This document shows, piece by piece, positions 1 to 13,523 of a stretch of 50,011 nt of DNA. A program made the translations under genes and the position numbers. Each line of letters starts with the position of its first letter. Position 1 is the first letter of the stretch. The DNA is from JAGQRJ01 sp041402045. Its GTDB lineage: Bacteria; Planctomycetota; J058. The notes under the pieces were generated by a model that ran no database searches, was not told the origin of the DNA, and worked only from the letters and a program-made list of their open reading frames with translations. The stretch is from contig JAWKSZ010000063.1 in the NCBI GenBank assembly GCA_041402045.1, forward strand, positions 1-50,011. Direction: 5' to 3'.

Positions 1-4046
<4,046 letters not shown>

Positions 4047-4099
4047 TTGTTAACTCCTAATGCTTATCGATAAAAAGTTAGAGGTAGCAAAGCCCTTCG

Positions 4100-7000
4100 T
4101 CAGACCGGGGTGGTCTGCCGCTTGTTGAGTTCCATGTTGATCGCGAGGCCCTTGATCTCGTTGCAGAGCACGTCGAAGGAGACCGGCATGCCCGGCTCCA
4201 GCACGTTCTCGCCCTTGACCATGGACTCGTAGATCTTGGTGCGTCCGTCGACGTCGTCGGACTTCACCGTGAGCAGCTCCTGGAGGATGTTCGCCGCGCC
4301 GTAGGCCTCCAGCGCCCACACCTCCATCTCACCGAAGCGCTGGCCGCCGAAGCGAGCCTTACCGCCCAGCGGCTGCTGGGTGATCAGCGAGTAGGGGCCG
4401 GTCGCGCGCGCGTGCACCTTGTCGTCGACGAGGTGGTGCAGCTTGAGCATGTACATGTAGCCCACGGTCGTCGTCTGGTCGAACGGCTCGCCGGTGCGCC
4501 CGTCGAAGAGCTGCATCTTGCAGGTCTTCGCCGACCACTCGGCCTCGGGGATCGAGTCCTTGTTGGCCACGACCTGATCGACCAGCTCGATCGCCTCCTC
4601 CTTGGTGTACTTCCCGTCGCGGTAGTCGTCGGCGACGAGGCAGATCTTGCGGATCTGCGCCTCCTTGGCGCCGTCGAACACGGGGGTCACCGCCTGGAAG
4701 CCCAGAGCCTGGGCAGCCCAGCTGAGGTGGGTCTCGAAGATCTGTCCCACGTTCATGCGCGACGGCACGCCGAGGGGGTTGAGCAGGATCTGGATCGGGG
4801 TCCCGTCTTCCAGATACGGCATGTCTTCCTTGGGGGTGATCTTGGCGATCACACCCTTGTTGCCGTGGCGGCCGGCCATCTTGTCGCCCACCGAGAGGGT
4901 GCGGCGGGTGGCGACGTAGACCTTGACCATCTCCAGCACACCGGTCGGCAGGTCGTCGCCGCGCTGCAGGCGGTTCTTCTTGCGCTCGCGCTCCTGATCG
5001 AGGTCCTCGATCCGGTCGGCGTAGCGGTTCACCGCGGCGCGGAAGTTCTTCTTGCTCGGGCGGCCGTCGAACTCCAGGTCGCGGAAGTTGAGGAAGTTGC
5101 GCAGCTCCCGCGGGGGCAGCTGGGCCAGGAGCTGACCCTCGACGTACTCCCCGGTGTCCTTGCGACGGACGTCGCCGCCGGCGACCTCCTGCAGGGCCAC
5201 GACCATGCGCTCGATCTGGGTGTTGATCTGCTCCTCGTAGTGGTCCTCGATCGCGCGGATCTCACGCTTGATGCGCACGCGGTCCTCTTCCTTGAGGTGC
5301 GTCTTGCGCTGGAAGCGCTCGGTCCCGATCACGATCCCGGCCACGCCCGACGGAACCTCGAGCGAGTCGTTCTTCACGTCCTCGCCGGCTCGGCCGAAGA
5401 TCGCCTGCAGGAGCTTCTCCTCGGGGCTGAGCTCGCTCTTGGACTTCGGCACGACCTTGCCGACCAGCACGTCCCCGGGGGCGACGCGGGTGCCGACGCG
5501 GATCACGCCGTCCTCCTCGAGGTTGCGCAGGGCCTTCTCGGAGACGTTCGGGATATCCCGGGTGAACTCCTCCTTGCCCAGGCGGGTCTCGCGGATCTCG
5601 ATCTCGAACTCGTCGATGTGGATCGAGGTGAAGGTGTCCTCGTGGACCAGCTCCTCCGAGACCACGATCGCGTCCTCGAAGTTGTAGCCCTCGTAGGTCA
5701 TGAACCCGACGAGGATGTTCTTGCCGAGGGCCAGCTCCGCGTCCTTGGTCGCGGCGCCGTCGGCGATCACCTGGCCCTTCTTGACCTTCTGCCCGACCTG
5801 CACGATCGGGCGCTGGTTGAGGCAGGTGCGCTCGTTCAGCCCTACGAACTTGCGCAGGTGGTAGAGGTCGTCGTTGTCGATCTCGATCAGGTCCGCGGTG
5901 GCGCGGGTGATCGTGCCGCCGCGCTGAGCGGTGATCACCATGCCGCTGTTGGCGGCGACCACGCGCTCCATGCCTGTGGCGATGAGCGGCGGGTCGGTCT
6001 TGATCAGGGGCACGGCCTGACGCTGCATGTTCGCGCCCATGAGCGCGCGGTTCGCGTCGTTGTGCTCCAGGAACGGGATCAGCGAGGCCGAGACGCCGAC
6101 CAACTGCCGGGGGGAGATGTCGATGTACTGCAGCTTCTCGGCGCCGGCGAGCTCGAACTCACCGCGCGAGCGCGCCATGACGTGGTCGCCCGTGACCTTG
6201 CCCTTGCCGTCGACCTCGGTGTCCGCAGGCGCGAGGGTGGCCTGGTCCTCCTCGTCGGCGCGCAGCCACTGGATCTCGCCGGTGAGCTTGCCCTTGGTGA
6301 CCGTCTGGTAGGGGGTCACCAGGAACCCGAACTCGTCGAGGCGGCTGTAGATCGAGAGCGAGGCGATGAGGCCGATGTTCGTGCCTTCCGGGGTCTCGAT
6401 CGGGCAGATCCGGCCGTAGTGCGAGATGTGCACGTCGCGCACCTCGAAGCTGGCGCGCTTGCGGTTCAGACCGCCGGGGCCGAGGGCCGAGAGGCGGCGC
6501 TCGTGGGTCAGCTGCGAGAGCGGGTTGGTCTGGTCGACCACCTGCGAGAGCTCACCGCGCCCGAAGAAGTAGTCGATGGCCGAGCTGACCGTCTTGGAGT
6601 TGATGATCGAGCGCGGGGTGAGGTTCTGCTCCTCGAAGCTGCCCATGCGGTCCCGGACGGTGCGCTTGAGCTTGAGGAAGCCCTTGCGGAACTCCTCGGC
6701 CGCCAGCTCGTCCACGGTGCGGATGCGCCGGTTGCCGAGGTGGTCGATGTCGTCGAGCTCGGCGCCGGAGTTGGGGTCGCGCAGCGCGATCAGGTAGCGG
6801 ATCGCGGCGATGAAGTCCTGCTCGGTCAGCGTCTGCTGCTCGAGGGGCAGGTCGAGGTTGAACTTGCGGTTGATGCGGAAGCGACCGACCCGACCCAGGC
6901 GGTACTTGTTCTCGTTGCCGAACTTGTCCTCGAACAGGCCGCGGGCCTTGTCCAGGCTCGGGGGGTTGCCCGGGCGCAGGCGCAGGTAGATCTTGATCAG

Positions 7001-7903
7001 CGCGTCCTGGTGGGTCTTGTGAGTGGGGTTCTCTTCCTTCAGCGTGTTGAGGATCAGGTAGTCCCGGACCTCGTCGATGATCTCGATCTCGCTGATGTTC
7101 GGGTCGTCCTTGAGCCGCTCCGCCAGGTCCTCGGGGATCTCCTCGCCCGAGGCGCGCAGGACCTCACCGGTCTCCATGTCCACCACGTCGCGCACGACCA
7201 CCTTGCCGGTGATCTTCTTCGCGGCGCCGCGGGCCTTCAGGTTCACGACCGAGGTCGGGTAGAAGGTGCGGATGATCTCCTCGTCCGAGTCGTAGCGCTC
7301 GAACATGGCGCGCAGGAGCGTGGTGATCGGGAACTTGCCCGACTGGTCGATGCGCACGTTGAGGGTGTCCTTGCGGGACACCAGGAGCTCGATCCAGGAG
7401 CCGCGCTCGGGGATCACCCGGCACTTGTGCAGCACGCGGTCGGAGCTGTGGATCTCCTTGTCGAAGTCCACGCCCGGCGAGCGGTGGAGCTGGCTCACGA
7501 TCACGCGCTCGGCGCCGTTCACGATGAACTCGCCGCCGCCGATCATCTTGGGGATCTCGCCCAGGAAGACGGTCTCCTCCTCTTCCTCCTCACCGCGGAT
7601 CAGGCGCACGCGGATCTTGAAGGGCATGCCGTAGGTCAGGCGCAGCATGCGGCACTCGTCGGCGGAGTAGCGCGGACGCCCGAGCTCGTAGCCCAGGTAC
7701 TCCAGGCGCACCTTGCCGTCGTCGTAGGGCCCCTCGATCGGGAAGATCTCGCGCAGGATGCCCTCGAGCCCGATGGGCTCGCGCTCGTCCTGGGGGACGT
7801 CGACCTGCAGGAAGCGCTCGTAGGTCGCCGTCTGCAGCTCCATGAGGTTCGGGGGAGGCATGACCTCCGTCACCTTGCCGAAACGCTTGATCTCACGCGT
7901 CAT
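4100..7903 (-). CDS. rpoB: RNA polymerase beta subunit
   Basis: The protein is about 1267 residues and forms the catalytic core with RpoC. I chose the ATG at 7903 (MTREIKRFG) because AGGAG lies about 8 bases upstream. The open frame continues 31 codons further, but that part has no family resemblance and no ribosome site. The rifampicin region reads DQTNPLSQLTHERRLSALGP, keeping the Asp, His, Arg and Ser positions whose mutation gives resistance in E. coli. The switch and C-terminal clamp motif KMAGRHGNKGVIAKI and the terminal GGKARFGGQRFGEMEVWALE are intact. The frame is complete and undamaged. The upstream gap to rplL is 273 bases and contains a strong hairpin, so rpoBC dosage may be set separately from the ribosomal proteins. 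Confidence 0.98.
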   Translation of the reverse strand: MTREIKRFGKVTEVMPPPNLMELQTATYERFLQVDVPQDEREPIGLEGILREIFPIEGPYDDGKVRLEYLGYELGRPRYSADECRMLRLTYGMPFKIRVRLIRGEEEEEETVFLGEIPKMIGGGEFIVNGAERVIVSQLHRSPGVDFDKEIHSSDRVLHKCRVIPERGSWIELLVSRKDTLNVRIDQSGKFPITTLLRAMFERYDSDEEIIRTFYPTSVVNLKARGAAKKITGKVVVRDVVDMETGEVLRASGEEIPEDLAERLKDDPNISEIEIIDEVRDYLILNTLKEENPTHKTHQDALIKIYLRLRPGNPPSLDKARGLFEDKFGNENKYRLGRVGRFRINRKFNLDLPLEQQTLTEQDFIAAIRYLIALRDPNSGAELDDIDHLGNRRIRTVDELAAEEFRKGFLKLKRTVRDRMGSFEEQNLTPRSIINSKTVSSAIDYFFGRGELSQVVDQTNPLSQLTHERRLSALGPGGLNRKRASFEVRDVHISHYGRICPIETPEGTNIGLIASLSIYSRLDEFGFLVTPYQTVTKGKLTGEIQWLRADEEDQATLAPADTEVDGKGKVTGDHVMARSRGEFELAGAEKLQYIDISPRQLVGVSASLIPFLEHNDANRALMGANMQRQAVPLIKTDPPLIATGMERVVAANSGMVITAQRGGTITRATADLIEIDNDDLYHLRKFVGLNERTCLNQRPIVQVGQKVKKGQVIADGAATKDAELALGKNILVGFMTYEGYNFEDAIVVSEELVHEDTFTSIHIDEFEIEIRETRLGKEEFTRDIPNVSEKALRNLEEDGVIRVGTRVAPGDVLVGKVVPKSKSELSPEEKLLQAIFGRAGEDVKNDSLEVPSGVAGIVIGTERFQRKTHLKEEDRVRIKREIRAIEDHYEEQINTQIERMVVALQEVAGGDVRRKDTGEYVEGQLLAQLPPRELRNFLNFRDLEFDGRPSKKNFRAAVNRYADRIEDLDQERERKKNRLQRGDDLPTGVLEMVKVYVATRRTLSVGDKMAGRHGNKGVIAKITPKEDMPYLEDGTPIQILLNPLGVPSRMNVGQIFETHLSWAAQALGFQAVTPVFDGAKEAQIRKICLVADDYRDGKYTKEEAIELVDQVVANKDSIPEAEWSAKTCKMQLFDGRTGEPFDQTTTVGYMYMLKLHHLVDDKVHARATGPYSLITQQPLGGKARFGGQRFGEMEVWALEAYGAANILQELLTVKSDDVDGRTKIYESMVKGENVLEPGMPVSFDVLCNEIKGLAINMELNKRQTTPV

Positions 7904-8107
7904 GGGAACACTCCTGATCGCCGGGGGCCCGGGCAGCGGGCCGAGAATGAAAACGAGCGGGGAGACGTCCGTCGCCCAGCCTCGGGTTGCGCGCACTGCG
8001 GAGCTGCGCCGTGCTCCATCGTGTCGCGCTCGCCCGAGCCAGGCGGCAGTCGCCGCACCCGCTCGCAGAGCTGTCGGATTGTAGAGAGACCCGTGAGCCG
8101 CACGGAC

Positions 8108-8150
8108 CGGAGGCGCTCGTCACCGTGGCGCGGTGGCTGCGGCGCCTCCG
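8108..8150 (-). promoter_or_regulatory. nested hairpin in rplL-rpoB spacer (possible attenuator or RNase III site)
   Basis: A perfect 9-base inverted repeat (CGGAGGCGC / GCGCCTCCG, 8108-8116 and 8142-8150) encloses a second perfect 5-base stem (CACCG / CGGTG, 8121-8125 and 8131-8135). No T-run follows on the minus strand, so it is not a simple intrinsic terminator. In E. coli the equivalent rplL-rpoB gap holds an attenuator and an RNase III site; a similar role here is inference. A TACAAT sequence at 8078-8083 (minus strand) downstream of the hairpin could be the -10 of an internal rpoB promoter, but I see no convincing -35. Confidence 0.55.
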
Positions 8151-8176
8151 TTAGGCGCGGCTCGGGGCCAGGGGAG

Positions 8177-8605
8177 CTACTTGAGCTCGACGACCGCGCC
8201 GGCCTCTTCCAGAGCAGCCTTGGCCTTCTCGGCCTCTTCCTTCGGCATCTTTTCCTTGACGGTCTTCGGGGCGCCGTCCACGAGGGCCTTGGCGTCCTTC
8301 AGGTTCATCCCGGTCAGCTCGCGGACGGCCTTGATCACGGCGATCTTCTTGCCGCCGGCCTCCTTGAGGACCACGTCGAAGTCGGTCTTCTCCTCGTCGG
8401 CGTCAGCGGCGCCGCCGCCAGCCGCGGGGGCCATCATCATCATCCCGCCGCCGCCGGACGCCTTGACGTCCCACTTCTCCTCCATGGCCTTGACCAGGCC
8501 CACGACCTCGAGGAGCTTCATGTTCTCGGCGGCGCCGATGAACAGCTCTTGGCGCTCATCCGCGTTGAGCCCGTTAACCTTCTCGAGCAGCTCTGCAACA
8601 GACAT
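8177..8605 (-). CDS. rplL: 50S ribosomal protein L7/L12
   Basis: This is the stalk protein that recruits translational GTPases. It has 142 residues, longer than the usual 120-130. Residues 1-50 form the dimerisation domain (LLEVVGLVKAMEEKWDV). The hinge is glycine/alanine-rich and contains four consecutive methionines (GGGGMMMMAPAAGGG). The C-terminal domain is canonical (KTDFDVVLKEAGGKKIAVIK, then LGMNLKDAKALVD-like sequence). The ATG at 8605 has a CGGAG ribosome site. It lies 150 bases downstream of rplJ, and a perfect inverted repeat sits in that gap. Confidence 0.97.
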   Translation of the reverse strand: MSVAELLEKVNGLNADERQELFIGAAENMKLLEVVGLVKAMEEKWDVKASGGGGMMMMAPAAGGGAADADEEKTDFDVVLKEAGGKKIAVIKAVRELTGMNLKDAKALVDGAPKTVKEKMPKEEAEKAKAALEEAGAVVELK

Positions 8606-8709
8606 TTCAATACTCCGTGGCCTCTCGCCACCAATTCTTCGTGAACGCGTACGTGACCGCGTCGAATACGCGGCACAGTGTAAGGGGAAAAACTCTCGTC
8701 GCTAGCAAT

Positions 8710-8745
8710 CCCGCGGAAAAACTTGACCTCGAGTCCTTCCGCGGG
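8710..8745 (-). promoter_or_regulatory. inverted repeat in rplJ-rplL spacer
   Basis: CCCGCGGAA at 8710-8718 is the exact reverse complement of TTCCGCGGG at 8737-8745, separated by 18 bases. It starts about 10 bases beyond the rplJ stop. On the minus strand an AT-richer stretch containing GTTTTTCC follows downstream, then TACACT. The structure could tune the L10:L12 ratio, act as a partial terminator, or mark an RNA processing site. None of these can be decided from sequence. Confidence 0.45.
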
Positions 8746-8755
8746 TGGAGGCCGG

Positions 8756-9295
8756 TTAGGCCTCCTCTTGCTTGCGCTTGTAGGCGTCGAACACGCCGAT
8801 CCACTGCCGCGGGACCTCGTTGAGGGTGCCCATCAGCTTGGCGATCGGGGCCTGCAGCGCGCCCGCCAGCATGGCGTAGGCGTCGGACCGCGTGGGCGCG
8901 TCCTTGAGCTGCTCCGCCTCGGCGGGGCCCATCACCGACCCGTCCATCAGAGCGCCCTGGAGCTGGACGATCTTGTCGCGGGTGTCCTTCTTCCAGTCGG
9001 TCACCACGCGAGCGGCGGCGGTGGCCGACCCCTCGTCGTGGGTGTAGACCATGCACAGCTGACCCTTGAGCGTGCTCTTCAGCTCGTCGCTCGGGTAGCC
9101 GCGCTCCTCGAAGGTCTTCCGCGCGAGGGCGTTGCGGAGCATCGTCAGCCGCATTCCCTTGCCCTGGAGCATCTTGCGGAAGGCGTAGGTCTGCTCGCTG
9201 TTGAGCCCCGTGGTGCTGACCAGGAGCCCGCCGTCGATGCCGTCGAAGCGGCCGGCGAGCTGGTCCATCATCAGGCTCTTGAGTTCTTTCGACAC
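8756..9295 (-). CDS. rplJ: 50S ribosomal protein L10
   Basis: The protein has 179 residues and is the base of the L7/L12 stalk, binding 23S rRNA and the L12 dimers. The N-terminal RNA-binding domain is recognisable (MSKELKSLMM, then a GLNSEQTYAFRKMLQGKGM segment and LRNALARKTFEERG), and the C-terminal helix that carries L12 is APIAKLMGTLNEVPRQWI. It begins 12 bases after the rplA stop, so it is translationally coupled to rplA. No room exists upstream for a separate L10 leader like that of E. coli. Confidence 0.96.
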   Translation of the reverse strand: MSKELKSLMMDQLAGRFDGIDGGLLVSTTGLNSEQTYAFRKMLQGKGMRLTMLRNALARKTFEERGYPSDELKSTLKGQLCMVYTHDEGSATAAARVVTDWKKDTRDKIVQLQGALMDGSVMGPAEAEQLKDAPTRSDAYAMLAGALQAPIAKLMGTLNEVPRQWIGVFDAYKRKQEEA

Positions 9296-9307
9296 GGCTC
9301 GACCCTC

Positions 9308-10138
9308 CTAGACGTTCAGGAACCCGAGGTCGATCGCGACGCCCACACCCATGGTGGAGGCAATCGAACCGCCCTCGATGAAGGTCCCCTTCGCGCCCGT
9401 TGGCTTGTTCGCCTGCAGGTGCTTGACGAAGGCTTCCAGGTTCTCCTGCAACTTTTGGTCGTCGAAGCTGCGCTTCCCGAACACGATGTGCAGGTTCCCG
9501 GTGTCATCCAGGCGGTACTTGCTCTTGCCGCCCTTGAACTCCGCGACGGCCTTGCCGACGTGGGGTGTCACCGAACCCTCCTTGGGGTTCGGCATCAGCT
9601 TCTTGGGGCCGAGGACGCGGCCGAGCTGACCGACGACGCGCATCATGGCCGGGTGGGCCACCACGACGTCGAACTCGAACCAGCCCTCCTCGATCCTCGC
9701 CTTGAGGTCGTCGCCGCCGACGGCCACCGCGCCCGCCTCGCGGGCGGCGTCGGCCATGGGGCCCTCAGCGAAGGCGATCACGCGCTTGGACTGGCCCACC
9801 CCGTGGGGGAAGGCGAAGGTCCCGCGGACCTGCTGGTCGGCCTTCTTGCCGTCGACGCCGAGCTTGAGGTGCAGCTCCATGCTCTCGTCGAACTTGGCGG
9901 CCTTGCCGGCCTTGACGGCCTTGATCGCATCGCCCAGGCTCCGGCGCTCCTTGCGGTCGCCGCGGGCCTTGAGGTTGTTCTTGTGGCGCTTGGAGGTAGA
10001 GAAGCGGCGGTTGAACTTCTTCTTCTTGGGCTTCTTCTCCTCGGTCTCCGCCTTGGCGGCCTCGAGGGCTTCCTCCATGGATCGCGCCTTCGCGGCGCGC
10101 TCCATGGCCTCCTGACGTGCCTGTTCGTCGTCTGCCAT
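9308..10138 (-). CDS. rplA: 50S ribosomal protein L1 with charged N-terminal extension
   Basis: L1 forms the mobile L1 stalk near the E site and in many bacteria represses its own operon. At 276 residues this copy is about 45 longer than the usual 230. The core is clear: KFDESMELHLKLGVD, the FPHGVGQSKRVIAF segment, LGRVLGPKKLMPNPKEGSVT and the C-terminal IASTMGVGVAIDL. The extra part is residues 1-55, first acidic and helical (ARQEAMERAAKARSMEEALE), then a basic patch (KKPKKKKFNRRFSTSKRHKN). An internal start would remove it, but no better start with a ribosome site is obvious, so the extension appears real. Confidence 0.95.
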   Translation of the reverse strand: MADDEQARQEAMERAAKARSMEEALEAAKAETEEKKPKKKKFNRRFSTSKRHKNNLKARGDRKERRSLGDAIKAVKAGKAAKFDESMELHLKLGVDGKKADQQVRGTFAFPHGVGQSKRVIAFAEGPMADAAREAGAVAVGGDDLKARIEEGWFEFDVVVAHPAMMRVVGQLGRVLGPKKLMPNPKEGSVTPHVGKAVAEFKGGKSKYRLDDTGNLHIVFGKRSFDDQKLQENLEAFVKHLQANKPTGAKGTFIEGGSIASTMGVGVAIDLGFLNV

Positions 10139-10173
10139 ATCAGTCTCTCTAGGTGACGAGTGCGGGCGGCTGC

Positions 10174-10596
10174 CTACGAAACCGTGATCCCCATCGACCG
10201 GGCCGTCCCGGCGATGATCTTGTAGGCCGCCTCCTCGTCGAACGCGTTGAGGTCTTCCATCTTGGTCTTCGCGATCTCGCGAATCTGGTCGGGGGTCACC
10301 GAGCCCACCTTGTCGGTGTGCGGCACGGAGCTGCCCTTGGCCACCTGGGCCGCGCGCTTGAGCAGGACGCTCGCCGGCGGGCTCTTGCAGATGAACTCGA
10401 AGGAGCGATCCGCGTAGACCGTGATCTCTACGGGGATGATCAGGCCCTGCTGGTCACGGGTGCGGTCGTTGAACGCCTTGACGAACTGACCGATGTTCAC
10501 GCCGTGCTGACCGAGCGCCGGGCCGACCGGGGGGGCGGGGGTCGCCTGCCCGGCGGGGCACTGGAGCTTGATCTTGCCTTTGACTTCCTTGGCCAT
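10174..10596 (-). CDS. rplK: 50S ribosomal protein L11
   Basis: The protein has 140 residues, the normal length. L11 binds the GTPase-associated centre of 23S rRNA and is needed for RelA activation. The N-terminal signature IKLQCPAGQATPAPPVGPALGQHGVNI is divided by the proline-rich linker, and the C-terminal RNA-binding domain ends with ARSMGITVS. It starts 3 bases after the nusG stop and is followed by rplA after 35 bases. Confidence 0.97.
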   Translation of the reverse strand: MAKEVKGKIKLQCPAGQATPAPPVGPALGQHGVNIGQFVKAFNDRTRDQQGLIIPVEITVYADRSFEFICKSPPASVLLKRAAQVAKGSSVPHTDKVGSVTPDQIREIAKTKMEDLNAFDEEAAYKIIAGTARSMGITVS

Positions 10597-10599
10597 GGT

Positions 10600-11166
10600 C
10601 TATTCCTCGAACTTCTCGACCTTCCAGAACTCGAAGTCGATCGGCGTGGGGCGCCCGAAGACCATGATCGAAACCTTGACCATGTTCTTCTCGGGGAGCA
10701 GCTCCTCGACCGTACCCTTGAAGTCCTGGAACGACCCCTCGCGGATGCGGACGTATTGCCCGACCTCGAGGTCGATGTTCACCGTGTCGGGCACCTCTTC
10801 TGCGAGGCGCTTCTGTTGTTGGAGCATCTTCTCGACCTCGTCGTCCGTGAGCGGGACGGGGCGGTCGGGACGATCGGTGGTCACGAACTTGATCTGGCCC
10901 GGGGTCTCCCGGATCAGGTGCCACACCTCGGGGGGCACCGTGCCGTCCTCCTGGACGTCGATCTCGGCCATCACGTAGCCGGGGTAGACCTTGCGCTCCA
11001 CCGTCTTGCGCTTGCCGTTCTTGATCTCGGTCACGCGCTCGGTGACGACCAGGATGTCGCTGATCTTCTCCTGGAGGTCGTTGCTCTGGATGCGGCTCCA
11101 GAGCTGCTTCTTGACCTTGTTCTCTCGATTGGTCCCCACCCGGAGGACGAACCAGCGCTTCGCCAT
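10600..11166 (-). CDS. nusG: transcription termination/antitermination factor NusG
   Basis: The protein has 188 residues. The NGN domain (KRWFVLRVGTNRENKVKKQL, then VYPGYVMAEIDV) binds the RNA polymerase clamp. The C-terminal KOW domain (GQYVRIREGSFQDFKGTVEE) binds NusE or Rho. The true ATG is at 11166, 2 bases past the secE stop. The frame is open further upstream, but only as a shadow of secE. The linker between the domains is long and charged (DDEVEKMLQQQKRLAEEVPD). Confidence 0.96.
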   Translation of the reverse strand: MAKRWFVLRVGTNRENKVKKQLWSRIQSNDLQEKISDILVVTERVTEIKNGKRKTVERKVYPGYVMAEIDVQEDGTVPPEVWHLIRETPGQIKFVTTDRPDRPVPLTDDEVEKMLQQQKRLAEEVPDTVNIDLEVGQYVRIREGSFQDFKGTVEELLPEKNMVKVSIMVFGRPTPIDFEFWKVEKFEE

Positions 11167-11168
11167 GG

Positions 11169-11621
11169 CTAGCCTCCGAAGACCGTGTTCCAGAAGGAAT
11201 CCCAGGGGACCCAGGTCCTGAGGCCGTTGAGCAGGTAGTCCACGAAGAACAAGTAGACCCCGATCACGATGGTGGTGACGATCACCACGATCGAGCTCGA
11301 GACGACCTCGTGCTTGGGAGCCCAGCTCACCTTGTGCAGCTCGGCCTCGGTGTCGATCAGGAAGTCGACGACCTTGGTGTGGTTCACGACCAGGTAGATC
11401 CCCAGGCCGAGGACCGCGAACAGCACCCCCGCCAGGATCACCCGCGGGCTGAAGGGGAACTCGTCGCCCAGCAGGCCTCGCGCGAGGTCCTTCTGCCACC
11501 AGTCGAAGGCGAGGAACTCGTAGAGCGAGAGGACCCCGTAGCCCAGCAAGGCAGCCATCAGCACTGCCAAGAGGCCCCGCGAACGGGTGGCTTCTTCCGG
11601 CTTGTATAGCTCTAGCGCCAT
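11169..11621 (-). CDS. secE: preprotein translocase subunit SecE, three-helix form
   Basis: SecE is the small clamp around SecY in the protein export channel. This copy has 150 residues with three predicted membrane helices: LLAVLMAALLGYGVLSLYEF, VILAGVLFAVLGLGIYLVV and IVVIVTTIVIGVYLFFVDYL. Most bacteria have one helix and about 60-90 residues; E. coli has three. The conserved amphipathic segment before the last helix is present (EAELHKVSWAPKHEVVSSS). It is the first protein gene after tRNA-Trp and abuts nusG. Confidence 0.93.
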   Translation of the reverse strand: MALELYKPEEATRSRGLLAVLMAALLGYGVLSLYEFLAFDWWQKDLARGLLGDEFPFSPRVILAGVLFAVLGLGIYLVVNHTKVVDFLIDTEAELHKVSWAPKHEVVSSSIVVIVTTIVIGVYLFFVDYLLNGLRTWVPWDSFWNTVFGG

Positions 11622-11712
11622 GCGTTTCCTCTACGGACGCAGCGGCCGGGAGTTCCGGCCGCCGGCGTGTTCTCTCAGCCTTGTGCCCTGTGGGGGTGAG
11701 CCCGAGGGGCGA

Positions 11713-11732
11713 GGGGGCCTGGGGAGGCCCCC
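11713..11732 (-). repeat. GC hairpin after tRNA-Trp, copy 1 of a dispersed element
   Basis: GGGGGCCT (11713-11720), GGGG loop, AGGCCCCC (11725-11732): a perfect 8-base stem that begins about 7 bases beyond the 3' end of tRNA-Trp on the transcribed strand. There is no T-run. A near-identical hairpin with similar flanking sequence (GGGGTGAG, then CCGAG) lies at 17234-17254. Here it could protect or help process the tRNA-Trp/secE transcript. Confidence 0.6.
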
Positions 11733-11739
11733 AGCGAAA

Positions 11740-11813
11740 CAGGGGCGTAGGGATTCGAACCCTAAACCTACGGATTTGGAATCCGTCGCTCTACCAATTG
11801 GAGCTACGCCCCT
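11740..11813 (-). tRNA. trnW: tRNA-Trp (CCA anticodon)
   Basis: A complete cloverleaf is readable on the minus strand. The acceptor is AGGGGCG paired with CGCCCCT, the anticodon stem ACGGA/TCCGT encloses loop TTCCAAA (anticodon CCA), the T loop is GGTTCGAATCC, and discriminator G73 is as expected for Trp. The 3' CCA is not encoded. The position between tuf and secE is the same as in many bacteria. Confidence 0.96.
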
Positions 11814-11825
11814 TCCTTGTGCGTG

Positions 11826-13022
<1,197 letters not shown>

Positions 13023-13081
13023 TGCTCCTCCGGCTTTCTAAACCCGGTTGGTCTCGTAATTTGGACCGCATTGCGTGTGAG

Positions 13082-13154
13082 AGCTGCTGATGGGACTCGA
13101 ACCCATGACCTCGTCCTTACCAAGGACGTGCTCTACCAACTGAGCCACAGCAGC
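13082..13154 (-). tRNA. trnT: tRNA-Thr (GGT anticodon)
   Basis: Acceptor GCTGCTG/CAGCAGC, D loop CTCAGTTGGTAGAGC, anticodon stem CGTCC/GGACG with loop TTGGTAA (GGT), T loop GGTTCGAGTCC. 73 bases, discriminator T, no encoded CCA. It is the last tRNA before tuf. Confidence 0.96.
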
Positions 13155-13166
13155 AAGTTTTCCAAG

Positions 13167-13238
13167 AGCGGGCGATGGGACTCGAACCCACGACGAACGG
13201 CTTGGAAGGCCGACACTCTACCACTGAGTTACGCCCGC
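13167..13238 (-). tRNA. trnG: tRNA-Gly (TCC anticodon)
   Basis: Acceptor GCGGGCG/CGCCCGC, D loop CTCAGTGGTAGAG, anticodon loop CTTCCAA (TCC) on a CGGC/GCCG stem, T loop GGTTCGAGTCC. 72 bases with discriminator T. The outermost anticodon-stem pair looks like a T-T mismatch. Confidence 0.93.
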
Positions 13239-13317
13239 GAATGTTGTTTGTGTTTTTTGTTTTTGAGGACCTGGTAGTGGGTGTTGCGCTCGGTCGAGCG
13301 CGCGTTCGTGAGTTTTT

Positions 13318-13399
13318 GGGCCGAGGAGGATTCGAACCTCCGAAGGCGAAAGCCAACAGATTTACAGTCTGTCCCGGTTGACCACTTCGGTATCGACCC
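13318..13399 (-). tRNA. trnY: tRNA-Tyr (GTA anticodon)
   Basis: Acceptor GGGTCGA/TCGGCCC, anticodon stem CAGAC/ATCTG region with loop holding GTA, a long variable arm (the class II shape expected for bacterial tRNA-Tyr), T loop GGTTCGAATCC and discriminator A. 82 bases. The 79 bases between it and tRNA-Gly hold no recognisable gene. Confidence 0.94.
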
Positions 13400-13413
13400 C
13401 GACGACGTTCATG

Positions 13414-13486
13414 AGCTAGCGGTGGGACTCGAACCCGCAACCGGTGGTTTACAAAACCACTGCTCTGCCAATTGAGCTACGCTAGC
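13414..13486 (-). tRNA. trnT: tRNA-Thr (TGT anticodon)
   Basis: Acceptor GCTAGCG/CGCTAGC, D loop CTCAATTGGCAGAGC, anticodon stem GTGGT/ACCAC with loop TTTGTAA (TGT), T loop GGTTCGAGTCC. 73 bases. It is the first gene of the tRNA-tuf transcript, about 40 bases downstream of a good promoter. Confidence 0.96.
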
Positions 13487-13523
13487 GTAAGGTGTGAAAG
13501 ACCAGTTCGGTCTGGAACGCGCT

